This document shows positions 39,301-51,163 of a stretch of DNA of 64,000 nt, piece by piece. The first letter of the stretch is position 1. Each line of letters starts with the position of its first letter. The notes below the pieces were generated by a model. It saw only the letters and a program-made list of their open reading frames with translations, did not search any database and was not told the DNA's origin. Origin of the DNA: Glandiceps talaboti (lineage: Eukaryota; Hemichordata; Enteropneusta; Spengelidae); the NCBI RefSeq assembly GCF_964340395.1, contig NC_135566.1, positions 21,278,584-21,342,583 of the forward strand, read 5' to 3'. The translations under genes and the position numbers were made by a program.

Positions 39301-42300
39301 TAAGTCATTTACAACCCATATTTCCATCTACCTAATTGTTAATAACACTCTAAGTCATTTACAATCCATATTTCTATCTGCCTAATTGTTAATAAAACTC
39401 TAAGTCATTTACAATCCATATTTCCATCTACCTAATTGTTAATAAAACTCTAAGTCATTTACAATCCATATTTCCATCTACCTAATTGTTAATAAAACTC
39501 TAAGTCATTTACAATCTATATTTCTATCTGCCTAATTGTTAATAAAACTCTAAGTCATTTACAATCCATATTTCCATCTACCTAATTGTTAGTAAAACTC
39601 TAAGTCATTTACAATCCATATTTCTATCTACCTAATTGTTAATAAAACTCTAAGTCATTTACAATCCATATTTCTATCTGCCTAATTGTTAGTAAAACTC
39701 TAAGTCATTTACAATCCATATTTCCATCTACCTAATTGTTAGTAAAACTCTAAGTCATTTACAATCCATATTTCTATCTACCTAATTGTTAATAAAACTC
39801 TAAGTCATTTACAATCCATATTTCTATCTACCTAATTGTTAATAAAACTCTAAGTCATTTACAATCCATATTTCCATCTACCTAATTGTTAGTAAAACTC
39901 TAAGTCATCTACTATCCATATTTCTATCTACCTAATTGTTAATAAAACTCTAAGTCATTTACAATCCATATTTCTATCTACCTAATTGTTAATAAAACTC
40001 TAAGTCATTTACAATCCATATTTCTATCTACCTAATTGTTAATAAAACTCTAAGTCATTTACAATCCATATTTCTATCTACCTAATTGTTAATAAAACTC
40101 TAAGTCATTTACAATCCATATTTCCATCTACCTAATTGTTAATAAAACTCTAAGTCATTTACAATACATATTTCTATCTACCTAATTGTTAATAAAACTC
40201 AAAGTCATTTACTATCCATATTTCTATCTGCCTAATTGTTATTAAACCTCTAAGTCATTTACAATCCATATTTTCATCTACCTAATTGTTAATAAAAATC
40301 TAAGTCATTTACAATCCATATTTCCATCTACCTAATTGTTAATAAAACTCTAAGTCATTTACAATCCATATTTCCATCTACCTAATTGTTAGTAAAACTC
40401 TAAGTCATTTACAATCCATATTTCCATCTACCTAATTGTTAGTAAAACTCTAAGTCATTTACAATCCATTTTTCTATCTACCTAATTGTTAGTAAAACTC
40501 TAAGTCATTTACAATCCATATTTCTATCTACCTAATTGTTAATAAAACTCTAAGTCATTTACAATACATATTTCTATCTACCTAATTGTTAATAAAACTC
40601 AAAGTCATTTACTATCCATATTTCTATCTGCCTAATTGTTATTAAACCTCTAAGTCATTTACTATCCATATTTCTATCTGCCTAATTGTTATTAAACCTC
40701 TAAGTCATTTACTATCCATATTTCTATCTGCCTAATTGTTATTAAACCTCTAAGTCATTTACAATCCATATTTTCATCTACCTAATTGTTAATAAAACTC
40801 TAAGTCATTTACAATCCATATTTCTATCTACCTAATTGTTAATAAAACTCTAAGTCATTTACAATCCATATTTCTATCTGCCTAATTGTTAATAAAACTC
40901 TAAGTCATTTACAATCCATATTTCTATCTACCTAATTGTTAATAAAACTCTAAGTCATTTACAATACATATTTCTATCTACCTAATTGTTAATAAAACTC
41001 AAAGTCATTTACTATCCATATTTCTATCTGCCTAATTGTTATTAAACCTCTAAGTCATTTACTATCCATATTTCTATCTGCCTAATTGTTATTAAACCTC
41101 TAAGTCATTTACAATCCATATTTTCATCTACCTAATTGTTAATAAAACTCTAAGTCATTTACAATCCATATTTCTATCTACCTAATTGTTAATAAAACTC
41201 TAAGTCATTTACAATCCATATTTCTATCTGCCTAATTGTTAATAAAACTCTAAGTCATTTACAATCCATATTTCTATCTACCTAATTGTTAATAAAACTC
41301 TAAGTCATTTACAATCCATATTTCTATCTGCCTAATTGTTAATAAAACTCTAAGTCATTTACAATCCATATTTCTATCTGCCTAATTGTTAATAAAACTC
41401 TAAGTCATTTACAATCCATATTTCTATCTGCCTAATTGTTAATAAAACTCTTAGTCATTTACAATCCATATTTCCATCTACCTAATTGTTAATAAAACTT
41501 TAAGTCATTTACAATCCATATTTCTATCTACCTAATTGTTAATAAAACTCTAAGTCATTTACAATCCATATTTCTATCTGCCTAATTGCTAATAAAACTC
41601 TAAGTCATTTACAATCCATATTTCCATCTACCTAATTGTTAATAAAACTCTAAGTCATTTACTATCCATATTTTCATCTACCTAATTGTTAATAAAACTC
41701 TAAGTCATTTGCAATCCATATTTCCATCTACCTAATTGTTAATAAAACTCTAAGTCATTTACTATCCATATTTCTATCTACCTAATTGTTAATAAAACTC
41801 TAAGTCATTTACAATCCATATTTCTATCTGCCTAATTGTTATCAAAACTCTAAGTCATTTACAATACATATTTCCATCTACCTAATTGTTAATAAAACTC
41901 TAAGTCATTTACAATCCATATTTCCATCTACCTAATTGTTAATAAAACTCTAAGTCATTTACTATCCATATTTCTATTGTTAGTAAAACTCTAAGTCATT
42001 TACAATCCATATTTCTATCTGCCTTATTGTTAATAAAACTCTAAGTCATCTACTATCCATATTTCTATCTACCTAATTGTTAGTAAAACTCTAAGTCATT
42101 TACAATCCATATTTCTATCTACCTAATTGTTATCAAAACTCTAAGTCATTTACAATACATATTTCCATCTACCTAATTGTTAATAAAACTCTAAGTCATT
42201 TACAATCCATATTTCTATCTACCTAATTGTTATTAAACCTCTAAGTCATTTACAATCCATATTTCTATCTGCCTAATTGTTAATAAAACTCTAAGTCATT

Positions 42301-43522
42301 TACAATCTATATTTCTATCTGCCTAATTGTTAATAAAACTCTAAGTCATTTACAATCCATATTTCTATCTACCTAATTGTTAGTAAAACTCTTAGTCATT
42401 TACAATCCATATTTCTATCTACCTAATTGTTATTAAACCTCTAAGTCATTTACAATCCATATTTCTATCTGCCTAATTGTTAATAAAACTCTAAGTCATT
42501 TACAATCCATATTTCTATCTACCTAATTGCTAATAAAACTCTAAGTCATTTACAATCCATATTTCTATCTACCTAATTGTTATTAAACCTCTAAGTCATT
42601 TACAATCCATATTTCTATCTGCCTAATTGTTAATAAAACTCTAAGTCATTTACAATCTATATTTCTATCTGCCTAATTGTTAATAAAACTCTAAGTCATT
42701 TACAATCCATATTTCTATTGTTAGTAAAACTCTAAGTCATTTACAATCTATATTTCTATCTGCCTAATTGTTAATAAAACTCTAAGTCATTTACAATCCA
42801 TATTTCTATCTACCTAATTGTTAATAAAACTCTAAGTCATTTACAATCCATATTTCTATCTACCTAATTGTTAGTAAAACTCTTAGTCATTTACAATCCA
42901 TATTTCTATCTACCTAATTGTTAGTAAAACTCTTAGTCATTTACAATCCATATTTCCATCTACCTAATTGTTAATAAAACTCTAAGTCATTTACAATCCA
43001 TATTTCTATCTACCTAATTGTTATCAAACCTCTAAGTCATTTACAATCCATATTTCTATCTACCTAATTGTTATCAAACCTCTAAGTCATTTACAATCCA
43101 TATTTCTATCTACCTAATTGTTATCAAACCTCTAAGTCATTTACAATCCATATTTCTATTGTTAATAAAACTCTAAGTCATTTACAATCCATATTTCTAT
43201 TGTTAGTAAAACTCTAAGTCATTTACAATCCATATTTCTATCTGCCTTATTGTTAATAAAACTCTAAGTCATCTACTATCCATATTTCTATCTACCTAAT
43301 TGTTAGTAAAACTCTAAGTCATTTACAATCCATATTTCTATCTACCTAATTGTTAATAAAACTCTAAGTCATTTACAATCCATATTTCTATCTGCCTAAT
43401 TGTTAATAAAACTCTAAGTCATTTACAATACATATTTCTATCTACCTAATTGTTAATAAAACTCTAAGTCATTTACAATACATATTTCTATCTGCCTAAT
43501 TGTTAATAAAACTCTAAGTCAT
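30321..43522. repeat. 50-bp minisatellite, about 264 copies, with higher-order structure
   Basis: The unit AACTCTAAGTCATTTACAAT, CCATATTTCTATCTACCTAA and TTGTTAATAA fills 13.2 kb of one LRR intron. Variants (ATCTGCC, TTTCCATC, TTAGTAA, CATCTACTAT, AACCTC) form strings that recur. A block from about 32.6 to 37.6 kb is repeated from about 38.0 to 42.2 kb at an offset of 5273 bp, changing to 4623 bp further in. The 650-bp difference equals 13 units and corresponds to an extra internal duplication in the first block (AACCCATATTT at 34040 and 34690, but once at 39313). Short units of about 37 bp (TTTCTATTGTTAGT) mark both blocks. The array stops about 52 bp from the donor at 43574. Confidence 0.97.
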
Positions 43523-43574
43523 GTAAAATGATCTTCTGATAGTACACTCTTAGTTGTGATGACATCAAACTTAC

Positions 43575-43698
43575 CGTAGTTTCTTACAACTTTTACTGAT
43601 TGCCAATAGGACTCCATCATTGACAATTTGGTTGTTTGACAAGTCTATATTTTCTAGGTTCTGTAGTTGGCAAAGTTTACTTAAAGTTGGGGCACTAA
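43575..43698 (-). CDS. LRR gene exon, two repeats
   Basis: The acceptor TTCTTACAG precedes TT, which completes an isoleucine codon. The exon encodes SAPTLSKLCQLQNLENIDLS, NNQIVNDGVLLAISKSCKKL and ends CG before the donor GTAAGTTT; CG joins A of the next exon to give arginine. LQNLENIDLSNNQIVNDGVL is a full LRR with the LxxLxLxxN core, and CKKLRSLNIERC starts the next. Confidence 0.92.
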
Positions 43699-43759
43699 CT
43701 GTAAGAAAACAATAATGTGAAATCAGTCAAAGAAATTTTTCAAGCTATGCGATCATCAA

Positions 43760-44138
43760 GCTACACACTATATCCACTCTTAATCTAATGAGAGTATTCA
43801 CAATTTACACACTATATCCACTCTTAATCTAATGAGAGTATTCACAATTTATACACTATATCCACTCTTAATCTAATGAGAGTATTCACAATTTACACAC
43901 TATATCCACTCTTAATCTAATGAGAGTATTCACAATTTATACACTATATCCACTCTTAATCTAATGAGAGTATTCACAATTTATACACTATATCCACTCT
44001 TAATCTAATGAGAGTATTCACAATTTATACACTATATCCACTCTTAATCTAATGAGAGTATTCACAATTTACACACTATATCCACTCTTAATCTAATGAG
44101 AGTATTCACAAGCTACATACTATATCCACTCATAATTT
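43760..44138. repeat. 44-bp minisatellite in a short LRR intron, about 8 copies
   Basis: The unit ACACTATATCCACTCTTAAT plus CTAATGAGAGTATTCACAATTT recurs with single T/C changes. It fills most of the 477-bp intron between the exons at 43698 and 44176, about 60 bp from the first and 40 bp from the second. Confidence 0.95.
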
Positions 44139-44175
44139 TAGAATAGATTAATTTACAAGTGATTTTTAGACTTAC

Positions 44176-44224
44176 TTTCCCTGTAATATCCTGACATGGA
44201 GAGTGTTCTTAAATCTCTGCAACT
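44176..44224 (-). CDS. LRR gene, 49-bp small exon
   Basis: The acceptor ATTTTCAG precedes AGTTGCAGAG. The exon encodes SCRDLRTLSMSGYYRE in phase 0 and leaves one A before GTAAGTCT. CRDLRTLSMSGYYREI is the LxxLxMSG segment of an LRR whose start lies in the exon before (IHKIVE). It is the first exon downstream of the 61-bp splice-site array. Confidence 0.88.
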
Positions 44225-44581
44225 CTGAAAATAAGGTCATCATTCACACCAGTCTTATTCACGCCACAAAATGGGGTGTGTTGAACAATGGCACTGTAGC
44301 ACAGTTGTTGGGGTTCAGGCAACAATTGGTGAGATATTTTGAAGTGTTTGATTTTTTGGAAATCATTCATTCTTGGCAATTTTGTCGATTCATACTCATC
44401 ACTTTTGAACAACACACTGTTGCTTGGTTGTTGCTACGCACATGAAGGCTCATGCATGTGGCAAGCCAACATTATGATATTATCTGAACAATATTTTGAG
44501 TCTGTTAAGTTTGCAATATACAATGTCATATTCACTTCTTCTAAGGGCATGGTCTTAGTTGCTAGGGATATTTGTGTCTTG
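44225..44581. other. Intronic sequence with weak dispersed-repeat similarity
   Basis: Motifs such as CACTGTAGCACAGTTGTTGG, TTGCTTGGTTGTTGCTACGC and GGGCATGGTCTTAGTTGCTA recall the 110-bp family at 9690 and 30040, much diverged. The short open frames on both strands have no domain. Confidence 0.45.
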
Positions 44582-46130
44582 TGAATGGCAGTGTTTGTAA
44601 TGTTGGAACATAGTAAGTATTTGACATACCTCAACTATCTTGTGAATGGCAGTGTTTGTAATGTTGGAACATAGTAAGTATTTGACATACCTTAACTATC
44701 TTGTGAATGGCAGTGTTTGTAATGTTGAAACATAGTAAGTATTTGACATACCTTAACTATCTTGTGAATGGCAGTGTTTGTAATGTTGAAACATAGTAAG
44801 TATTTGACATACCTTAACTATCTTGTGAATGGCAGTGTTTGTAATGTTGAAACATAGTAAGTATTTGACATACCTTAACTATCTTGTGAATGGCAGTGTT
44901 TGTAATGTTGAAACATAGTAAGTATTTGACATACCTCAACTATCTTGTGAATGGCAGTGTTTGTAATGTTGGAACATAGTAAGTATTTGACATACCTCAA
45001 CTATCTTGTGAATGGCAGTGTTTGTAATGTTGAAACATAGTAAGTATTTGACATACCTCAACTATCTTGTGAATGGCAGTGTTTGTAATGTTGGAACATA
45101 GTAAGTATTTGACATACCTTAACTATCTTGTGAATGGCAGTGTTTGTAATGTTGAAACATAGTAAGTATTTGACATACCTCAACTATCTTGTGAATGGCA
45201 GTGTTTGTAATGTTGGAACATAGTAAGTATTTGACATACCTCAACTATCTTGTGAATGGCAGTGTTTGTAATGTTGGAACATAGTAAGTATTTGACATAC
45301 CTTAACTATCTTGTGAATGGCAGTGTTTGTAATGTTGGAACATAGTAAGTATTTGACATACCTCAACTATCTTGTGAATGGCAGCGTTTGTAATGTTGAA
45401 ACATAGTAAGTATTTGACATACCTTAACTATCTTGTGAATGGCAGTGTTTGTAATGTTGAAACATAGTAAGTATTTGACATACCTCAACTATCTTGTGAA
45501 TGGCAGTGTTTGTAATGTTGAAACATAGTAAGTATTTGACATACCTGAACTATCTTGTGAATGGCAGTGTTTGTAATGTTGGAACATAGTAAGTATTTGA
45601 CATACCTCAACTATCTTGTGAATGGCAGTGTTTGTAATGTTGAAACATAGTAAGTATTTGACATACCTTAACTATCTTGTGAATGGCAGTGTTTGTTATG
45701 TTGAAACATAGTAAGTATTTGACATACCTTAACTATCTTGTGAATGGCAGTGTTTGTAATGTTGGAACATAGTAAGTATTTGACATACCTCAACTATCTT
45801 GTGAATGGCAGTGTTTGTAATGTTGAAACATAGTAAGTATTTGACATACCTCAACTATCTTGTGAATGGCAGTGTTTGTAATGTTGGAACATAGTAAGTA
45901 TTTGACATACCTCAACTATCTTGTGAATGGCAGTGTTTGTAATGTTGGAACATAGTAAGTATTTGACATACCTCAACTATCTTGTGAATGGCAGTGTTTG
46001 TAATGTTGAAACATAGTAAGTATTTGACATACCTTAACTATCTTGTGAATGGCAGTGTTTGTAATGTTGGAACATAGTAAGTATTTGACATACCTCAACT
46101 ATCTTGTGAATGGCAGTGTTTGTAATGTTG
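44582..46130. repeat. 61-bp minisatellite spanning a 5' splice site, about 25 copies
   Basis: Read on the transcribed strand, each unit is exon end (AACATTACAAACACTGCC, ATTCACAAGATAGTTGAG), donor (GTATGTCAAATAC) and short intron (TTACTATGTTCC). The outermost unit, at 46070-46130, is the real border of the exon 46094-46261. Units vary at the last exon codon (GAG/AAG) and at one intron base. Because 61 is one more than a multiple of three, reading on into the second copy reaches TGA just before its donor. Only the exon-proximal donor keeps the frame. Confidence 0.94.
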
Positions 46131-46261
46131 GAACAGTCACTGATATCAAGGTGAGTCAGGTGTTGACATTTCTCAGTTAGTCTCTGCATACCCATCTCAC
46201 ATAGTTTAGTACAGCCTTGTAAGATTACAGTCTTACAGGATGGGTTCAACATATAAAAACA
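46094..46261 (-). CDS. LRR gene exon whose 3' end is copied in an array
   Basis: The acceptor TTTTTCATCCAG is followed by a phase-0 frame that encodes CFYMLNPSCKTVILQGCTKL, CEMGMQRLTEKCQHLTHLDI and SDCSNITNTAIHKIVE, then the donor GTATGT. CKTVILQGCTKLCEMGMQRL and CQHLTHLDISDCSNITNTAI are two perfect cysteine-type LRRs (LxLxGCxxLxxxGM). It is 168 bp and in phase 0 at both ends. The last 36 nt and the donor are the first unit of the 61-bp array that follows. Confidence 0.93.
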
Positions 46262-46356
46262 CTGGATGAAAAAACAATCATTAGAAATGTTTGAAATGGA
46301 GTTACTGTACAAATTTTAATAGGATGTACCAGGGTATGCTTGAATGAAAACAAAAA

Positions 46357-46585
46357 GAAGACTTTGTCTACAATTTGAGTTCAACATTTTACAACAATGA
46401 TTTAGACTTTGTCTACAGTCTGAGTGTAACATTTTACATTTTACAACAATGATTTAGACTTTGTCTACAGTCTGAGTGTAACATTTTAAAACAATGATCT
46501 AGACTTTGTCTACAGTCTGAGTGTAACATTTTACAACAATGATCTAGACTTTGTCTACAGTCTTAGTGTAAAATTTACAACAATG
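46357..46585. repeat. 45-bp minisatellite, five copies
   Basis: The unit TAGACTTTGTCTACAGTCTG plus AGTGTAACATTTTACAACAATGATC recurs with small indels, inside the LRR intron and directly against the mobile element at 46590. Confidence 0.9.
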
Positions 46586-46589
46586 ACAA

Positions 46590-47233
46590 CAAGTCATTGA
46601 GAATGACATAGTCCCCGCTATGATTGGGTTTCAAGGAACTGGCAGTTTATGTTGTCATTTTCTTAATATCACTACTCTGATCATGCAACAACACTTGTGA
46701 ACCTAAATCAAACAGACTTAGATATGTTGTGTCTGCTCGTTGGACATGGAACATGCCTACTCATGTTGTGTCTCCTCATTGGACATGGGACATGTCTACT
46801 CTTCAAGATGACTGATGAAATAAACCATTCAACAATAAAGGATGGGTTGGGTACGGGGAGGGGGGGACGACCTGTTCAAGCATGTCTGAGTTATGCCTTT
46901 GGATATGAAAACTGCGCCAAAAAAATTGCTGCCAGGCAGCCATATCGGATTGTATCATGACGAAAATGGATATGCACATGTATATCATAGAACACTTTGC
47001 TAATACCAACTTTGAATGAGATCTGTTCAAGCATGTCTGAGTTATGGCTTTGGACATGGAAAATTAGCAAACAAAATGGCTGCCAGGCAGCCATATTGGA
47101 TCGTATCATGAAACAAATTGACGTACATATGTATGCCATAGTATGTTGCCCCTGTACCAAGTTTGAAAAAAATCGGTCCAGGTATCTCCAAGAAATGGCT
47201 TTGGACGGATGGACGGACGGACGGATGGATGGA
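46590..47233 (+). mobile_element. Pearl/Helentron-like element, 3' hairpin lost
   Basis: The 5' end AAGTCATTGAGAATGACATA followed by GTCCCCGCTATGATTGGGTT matches the copies at 1670 and 56600. Core monomers at about 46880-47100 carry TGGCTGCCAGGCAGCCATAT. The 3' side reaches the GGAC microsatellite (47205-47230) but lacks the terminal GC hairpin. It sits in an LRR intron in antisense orientation to the gene. Confidence 0.75.
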
Positions 47234-47308
47234 ACTAACAAAGTAATTAGAAACAAATCATACCTGTAAAGTACAGTTGTAGGGAAAAGGATCATGGAAA
47301 AAACATCA

Positions 47309-47310
47309 TC

Positions 47311-47362
<52 letters not shown>
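47309..47362. repeat. (AAC)n microsatellite
   Basis: About 18 uninterrupted CAA/AAC triplets follow the mobile element. A shorter tract of the same motif lies at about 47552-47571. Confidence 0.95.
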
Positions 47363-47363
<1 letters not shown>

Positions 47364-47681
47364 AAGGTTATGTCATCATTATAATGTTACTTAGTGGGTG
47401 ATACTGAGTCTGTATGAACTGTTACAACAGAGGTGTCAAATCTTTACAAGTAAGTACATTGTAATCAAAATCAAAGAATGTAATTGTAAGATCTCAGACT
47501 AGTGAGAACACAACAAAAGAAATATGCTATGATAACACTGATGACGACAAAACAACAACAACAACAACAACAGTATTGTCATAACAATCTCATATTCTGA
47601 GTTTAGCATGGGGAAATACTGATAAGAAAGTGAAAAGAACAACACAAACACCCACAATAACAAGTGACAAAGATGTTTTAC

Positions 47682-47757
47682 CTGTCCAGTTATTCTGATA
47701 TTCTGAGACACATCCACATATACTATATCAGTACACTGTTTTAACAACCACCATAAT
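47682..47757 (-). CDS. LRR gene, most 5' confident exon
   Basis: The acceptor ATTTCAG precedes one A that completes a codon. The exon encodes LWWLLKQCTDIVYVDVS and QNIRITGQ, then the donor GTAAAA in phase 0. CTDIVYVDVSQNIRITGQ is LRR-like (LxYVDVSxNxxITG). Its frame is fixed by the phase of the exon at 46261. A partner exon must end with two nucleotides of a codon; the candidate at 54558-54592 does so. About 25 codons. Confidence 0.8.
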
Positions 47758-47867
47758 CTGAAATAGACAACACATCACTTGCTATACTATAACGATACTT
47801 CTTTCAAAAGTATCACTTGTATTATTATAATATACTTTTTGTCAAAGATATCAATGTCAAAAATAGC

Positions 47868-50800
47868 ACTTGTTATAATATACTTGTCAACTATATCACG
47901 TTATAATATACTTCTGTCAACTATATCACGTTATAATACACTTCTGTCAACTATATCACATGTTATAATATACTTGTCAACTATATCACATGTTATAATA
48001 TACTTCTGTCAACTATATCACGTTATAATACACTTCTGTCAACTATATCACATGTTATAATATACTTGTCAACTATATCACATGTTATAATATACTTCTG
48101 TCAACTATATCACATGTTATGATATACTTCTGTCAACTATATCAGGTGTTATAATATACTTGTCAACTATATCACATGTTATAATATACTTATCAACTAT
48201 ATCACGTTATAATACACTTCTGTCAACTATATCACGTTATAATATACTTGTCAACTATATCACTTGTTATAATATACTTGTCAACTATATCACATGTTAT
48301 AATATACTTCTGTCAACTATGTCACATGTTATAATATACTTCTGTCAACTATATCACTTGTTATAATATACTTGTCAACTATATCACACGTTATAATATA
48401 CTTCTGTCAACTATATCACACGTTATAATATACTTCTGTCAACTATATCACATGTTATAATATACTTCTGTCAACTATATCACGTTATAATATACTTCTG
48501 TCAACTATATCACATGTTATAATATACTTGTCAACTATATCACATGTTATAATACATTTGTCAACTATATCACATGTTATAATATACTTCTGTCAACTAT
48601 ATCACATGTTATAATATACTTGTCAACTATATCACATGTTATGATATACTTCTGTCAACTATATCAGGTGTTATAATATACTTGTCAACTATATCACATG
48701 TTATAATATACTTATCAACTATATCACGTTATAATACACTTCTGTCAACTATATCACGTTATAATATACTTGTCAACTATATCACTTGTTATAATATACT
48801 TGTCAACTATATCACGTTATAATATACTTCTGTCAACTATGTCACATGTTATAATATACTTCTGTCAACTATATCACTTGTTATAATATACTTGTCAACT
48901 ATATCACACGTTATAATATACTTCTGTCAACTATATCACACGTTATAATATACTTCTGTCAACTATATCACATGTTATAATATACTTCTGTCAACTATAT
49001 CACGTTATAATATACTTCTGTCAACTATATCACATGTTATAATATACTTGTCAACTATATCACATGTTATAATACATTTGTCAACTATATCACATGTTAT
49101 AATATACTTCTGTCAACTATATCACATGTTATAATATACTTGTCAACTATATCACATGTTATGATATACTTCTGTCAACTATATCACATGTTATAATATA
49201 CTTCTGTCAACTATATCACATTATAATATACTTCTGTCAACTATATCACATGTTATAATATACTGTCAACTATATCACGTTATAATATACTTTTGTCAAC
49301 TATATCACATGTTATAATACACTTCTGTCAACTATATCACGTTATAATATACTTGTCAACTATATCACGTTATAATATACTTTTGTCAACTATATCACGT
49401 TATAATATACTTCTGTCAACTATATCACATGTTATAATATACTTGTCAACTATATCACATTATAATATACTTCTGTCAACTATATCACATGTTATAATAT
49501 ACTTCTGTCAACTATATCACATGTTATAATATACTTCTGTCAACTATATCACTTGTTATAATATACTTCTGTCAATTATATCACGTTATAATATACTTCT
49601 GTCAACTATATCACATGTTATAATATACTTGTCAACTATATCACATGTTATAATACATTTGTCAACTATATCACATGTTATAATATACTTCTGTCAACTA
49701 TATCACGTTATAATATACTTGTCAACTATATCACATGTTATAATATACTTCTGTCAACTATATCACTTGTTATAATATACTTTTGTCAACTATATCACGT
49801 TATAATATACTTCTGTCAACTATATCACATGTTATAATATACTTGTCAACTATATCACATGTTATAATATACTTGTCAACTATATCACATGTTATAATAT
49901 ACTTGTGTCAACTATATCACATGTTATAATATACTTGTCAACTATATAACATGTTATAATATACTTGTCAACTATATCACATGTTATAATATACTTCTGT
50001 CAACTATATCACATGTTATAATATACTTGTCAACTATATCACATGTTATAATATACTTGTCAACTATATCACATGTTATAATATACTTGTCAACTATATC
50101 ACATGTTATAATATACTTTTGTCAACTATATCACATGTTATAATACACTTGTCAACTATATCACTTGTTATAATATACTTCTGTCAACTATATCACATGT
50201 TATAATATACTTGTCAACTATATCACTTGTTATAATATACTTGTCAACTATATCACGTTATAATATACTTCTGTCAACTATATCACGCTATAATACACTT
50301 CTGTCAACTATATCACATGTTATAATATACTTGTCAACTATATCACATGTTATAATATACTTCTGTCAACTATATCACGTTATAATATACTTGTCAACTA
50401 TATCGCTTATTATAATATACTTGTCAACTATATCACATGTTATAATATACTTCTGTCAACTATATCACTTGTTATAATATACTTCTGTCAACTATATCAC
50501 GTTATAATATACTTGTCAACTATATCGCTTGTTATAATATACTTGTCAACTATATCACATGTTATAATATACTTCTGTCAACTATATCACGTTATAATAT
50601 ACTTCTGTCAACTATATCACATGTTATAATATACTTCTGTCAACTATATCACATGTTATAATATACTTCTGTCAACTATATCACATGTTATAATATACTT
50701 CTGTCAACTATATCAGGTGTTATAATATACTTGTCAACTATATCACATGTTATAATATACTGTCAACTATATCACGTTATAATATACTTTTGTCAACTAT

Positions 50801-51160
50801 ATCAAATGTTATAATACACTTGTCAACTATATCACTTGTTATAATATACTTCTGTCAACTATATCACATGTTATAATATACTTGTCAACTATATCACATG
50901 TTATAATATACTTCTGTCAACTATATCACATGTTATAATATACTTCTGTCAACTATATCACATGTTATAATATACTTCTGTCAACTATATCACATGTTAT
51001 AATATACTGTCAACTATATTACGTTATAATATACTTCTGTCAAATATATCACATGTTATAATACACTTCTGTCAACTACATCAAATGTTATAATATACTG
51101 TCAACTATATCACATGTTACAATATACTTCTGTCAACTATATCAGGTGTTATAATATACT
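47868..51160. repeat. 25/28/30-bp minisatellite, over 110 copies
   Basis: Units combine TATATCAC, optional ATG/TTG/ACG, TTATAATATACTT, optional CTG, and GTCAAC, giving lengths of 25 to 31 bp. Strings of length variants recur: the stretch from about 48120 is repeated from about 48640 (522 bp apart; ATCAGGTG marks both). On the transcribed strand each longer unit holds TTGACAGAAGTATA. The many STISHVIIYL-type frames are repeat translations. The array ends at the GLYAT-like copy. Confidence 0.96.
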
Positions 51161-51163
51161 TCC

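Larger units (their letters stand above)
16586..47757 (-). other. Leucine-rich-repeat gene: nine 3' exons joined
   Basis: The nine exons, in transcript order, are 47757-47682, 46261-46094, 44224-44176, 43698-43575, 27805-27700, 25007-24920, 23751-23611, 18103-17987 and 16692-16586. All have AG/GT borders. The split codons fit at all eight junctions, and the joined frame is open for about 323 codons to TAG. The protein is a run of cysteine-containing leucine-rich repeats, as in the substrate-binding half of F-box/LRR proteins and AMN1, followed by an acidic tail. F-box/LRR proteins pick substrates for SCF ubiquitin ligases, but I cannot find an F-box, so that role is only inferred. Most introns hold a private tandem array, and one intron spans 15.8 kb. 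The 5' end is not resolved. Confidence 0.88.

Noticed and set aside
30321-43522. Regular 50-bp repetition that could suggest a CRISPR array
   Set aside because: There are no unique spacers; repeat follows repeat. No cas genes, and the host is plainly eukaryotic.
47779-50477. Open frames rich in STISHVIIYL
   Set aside because: Translations of the 25-30 bp array; no unique sequence.
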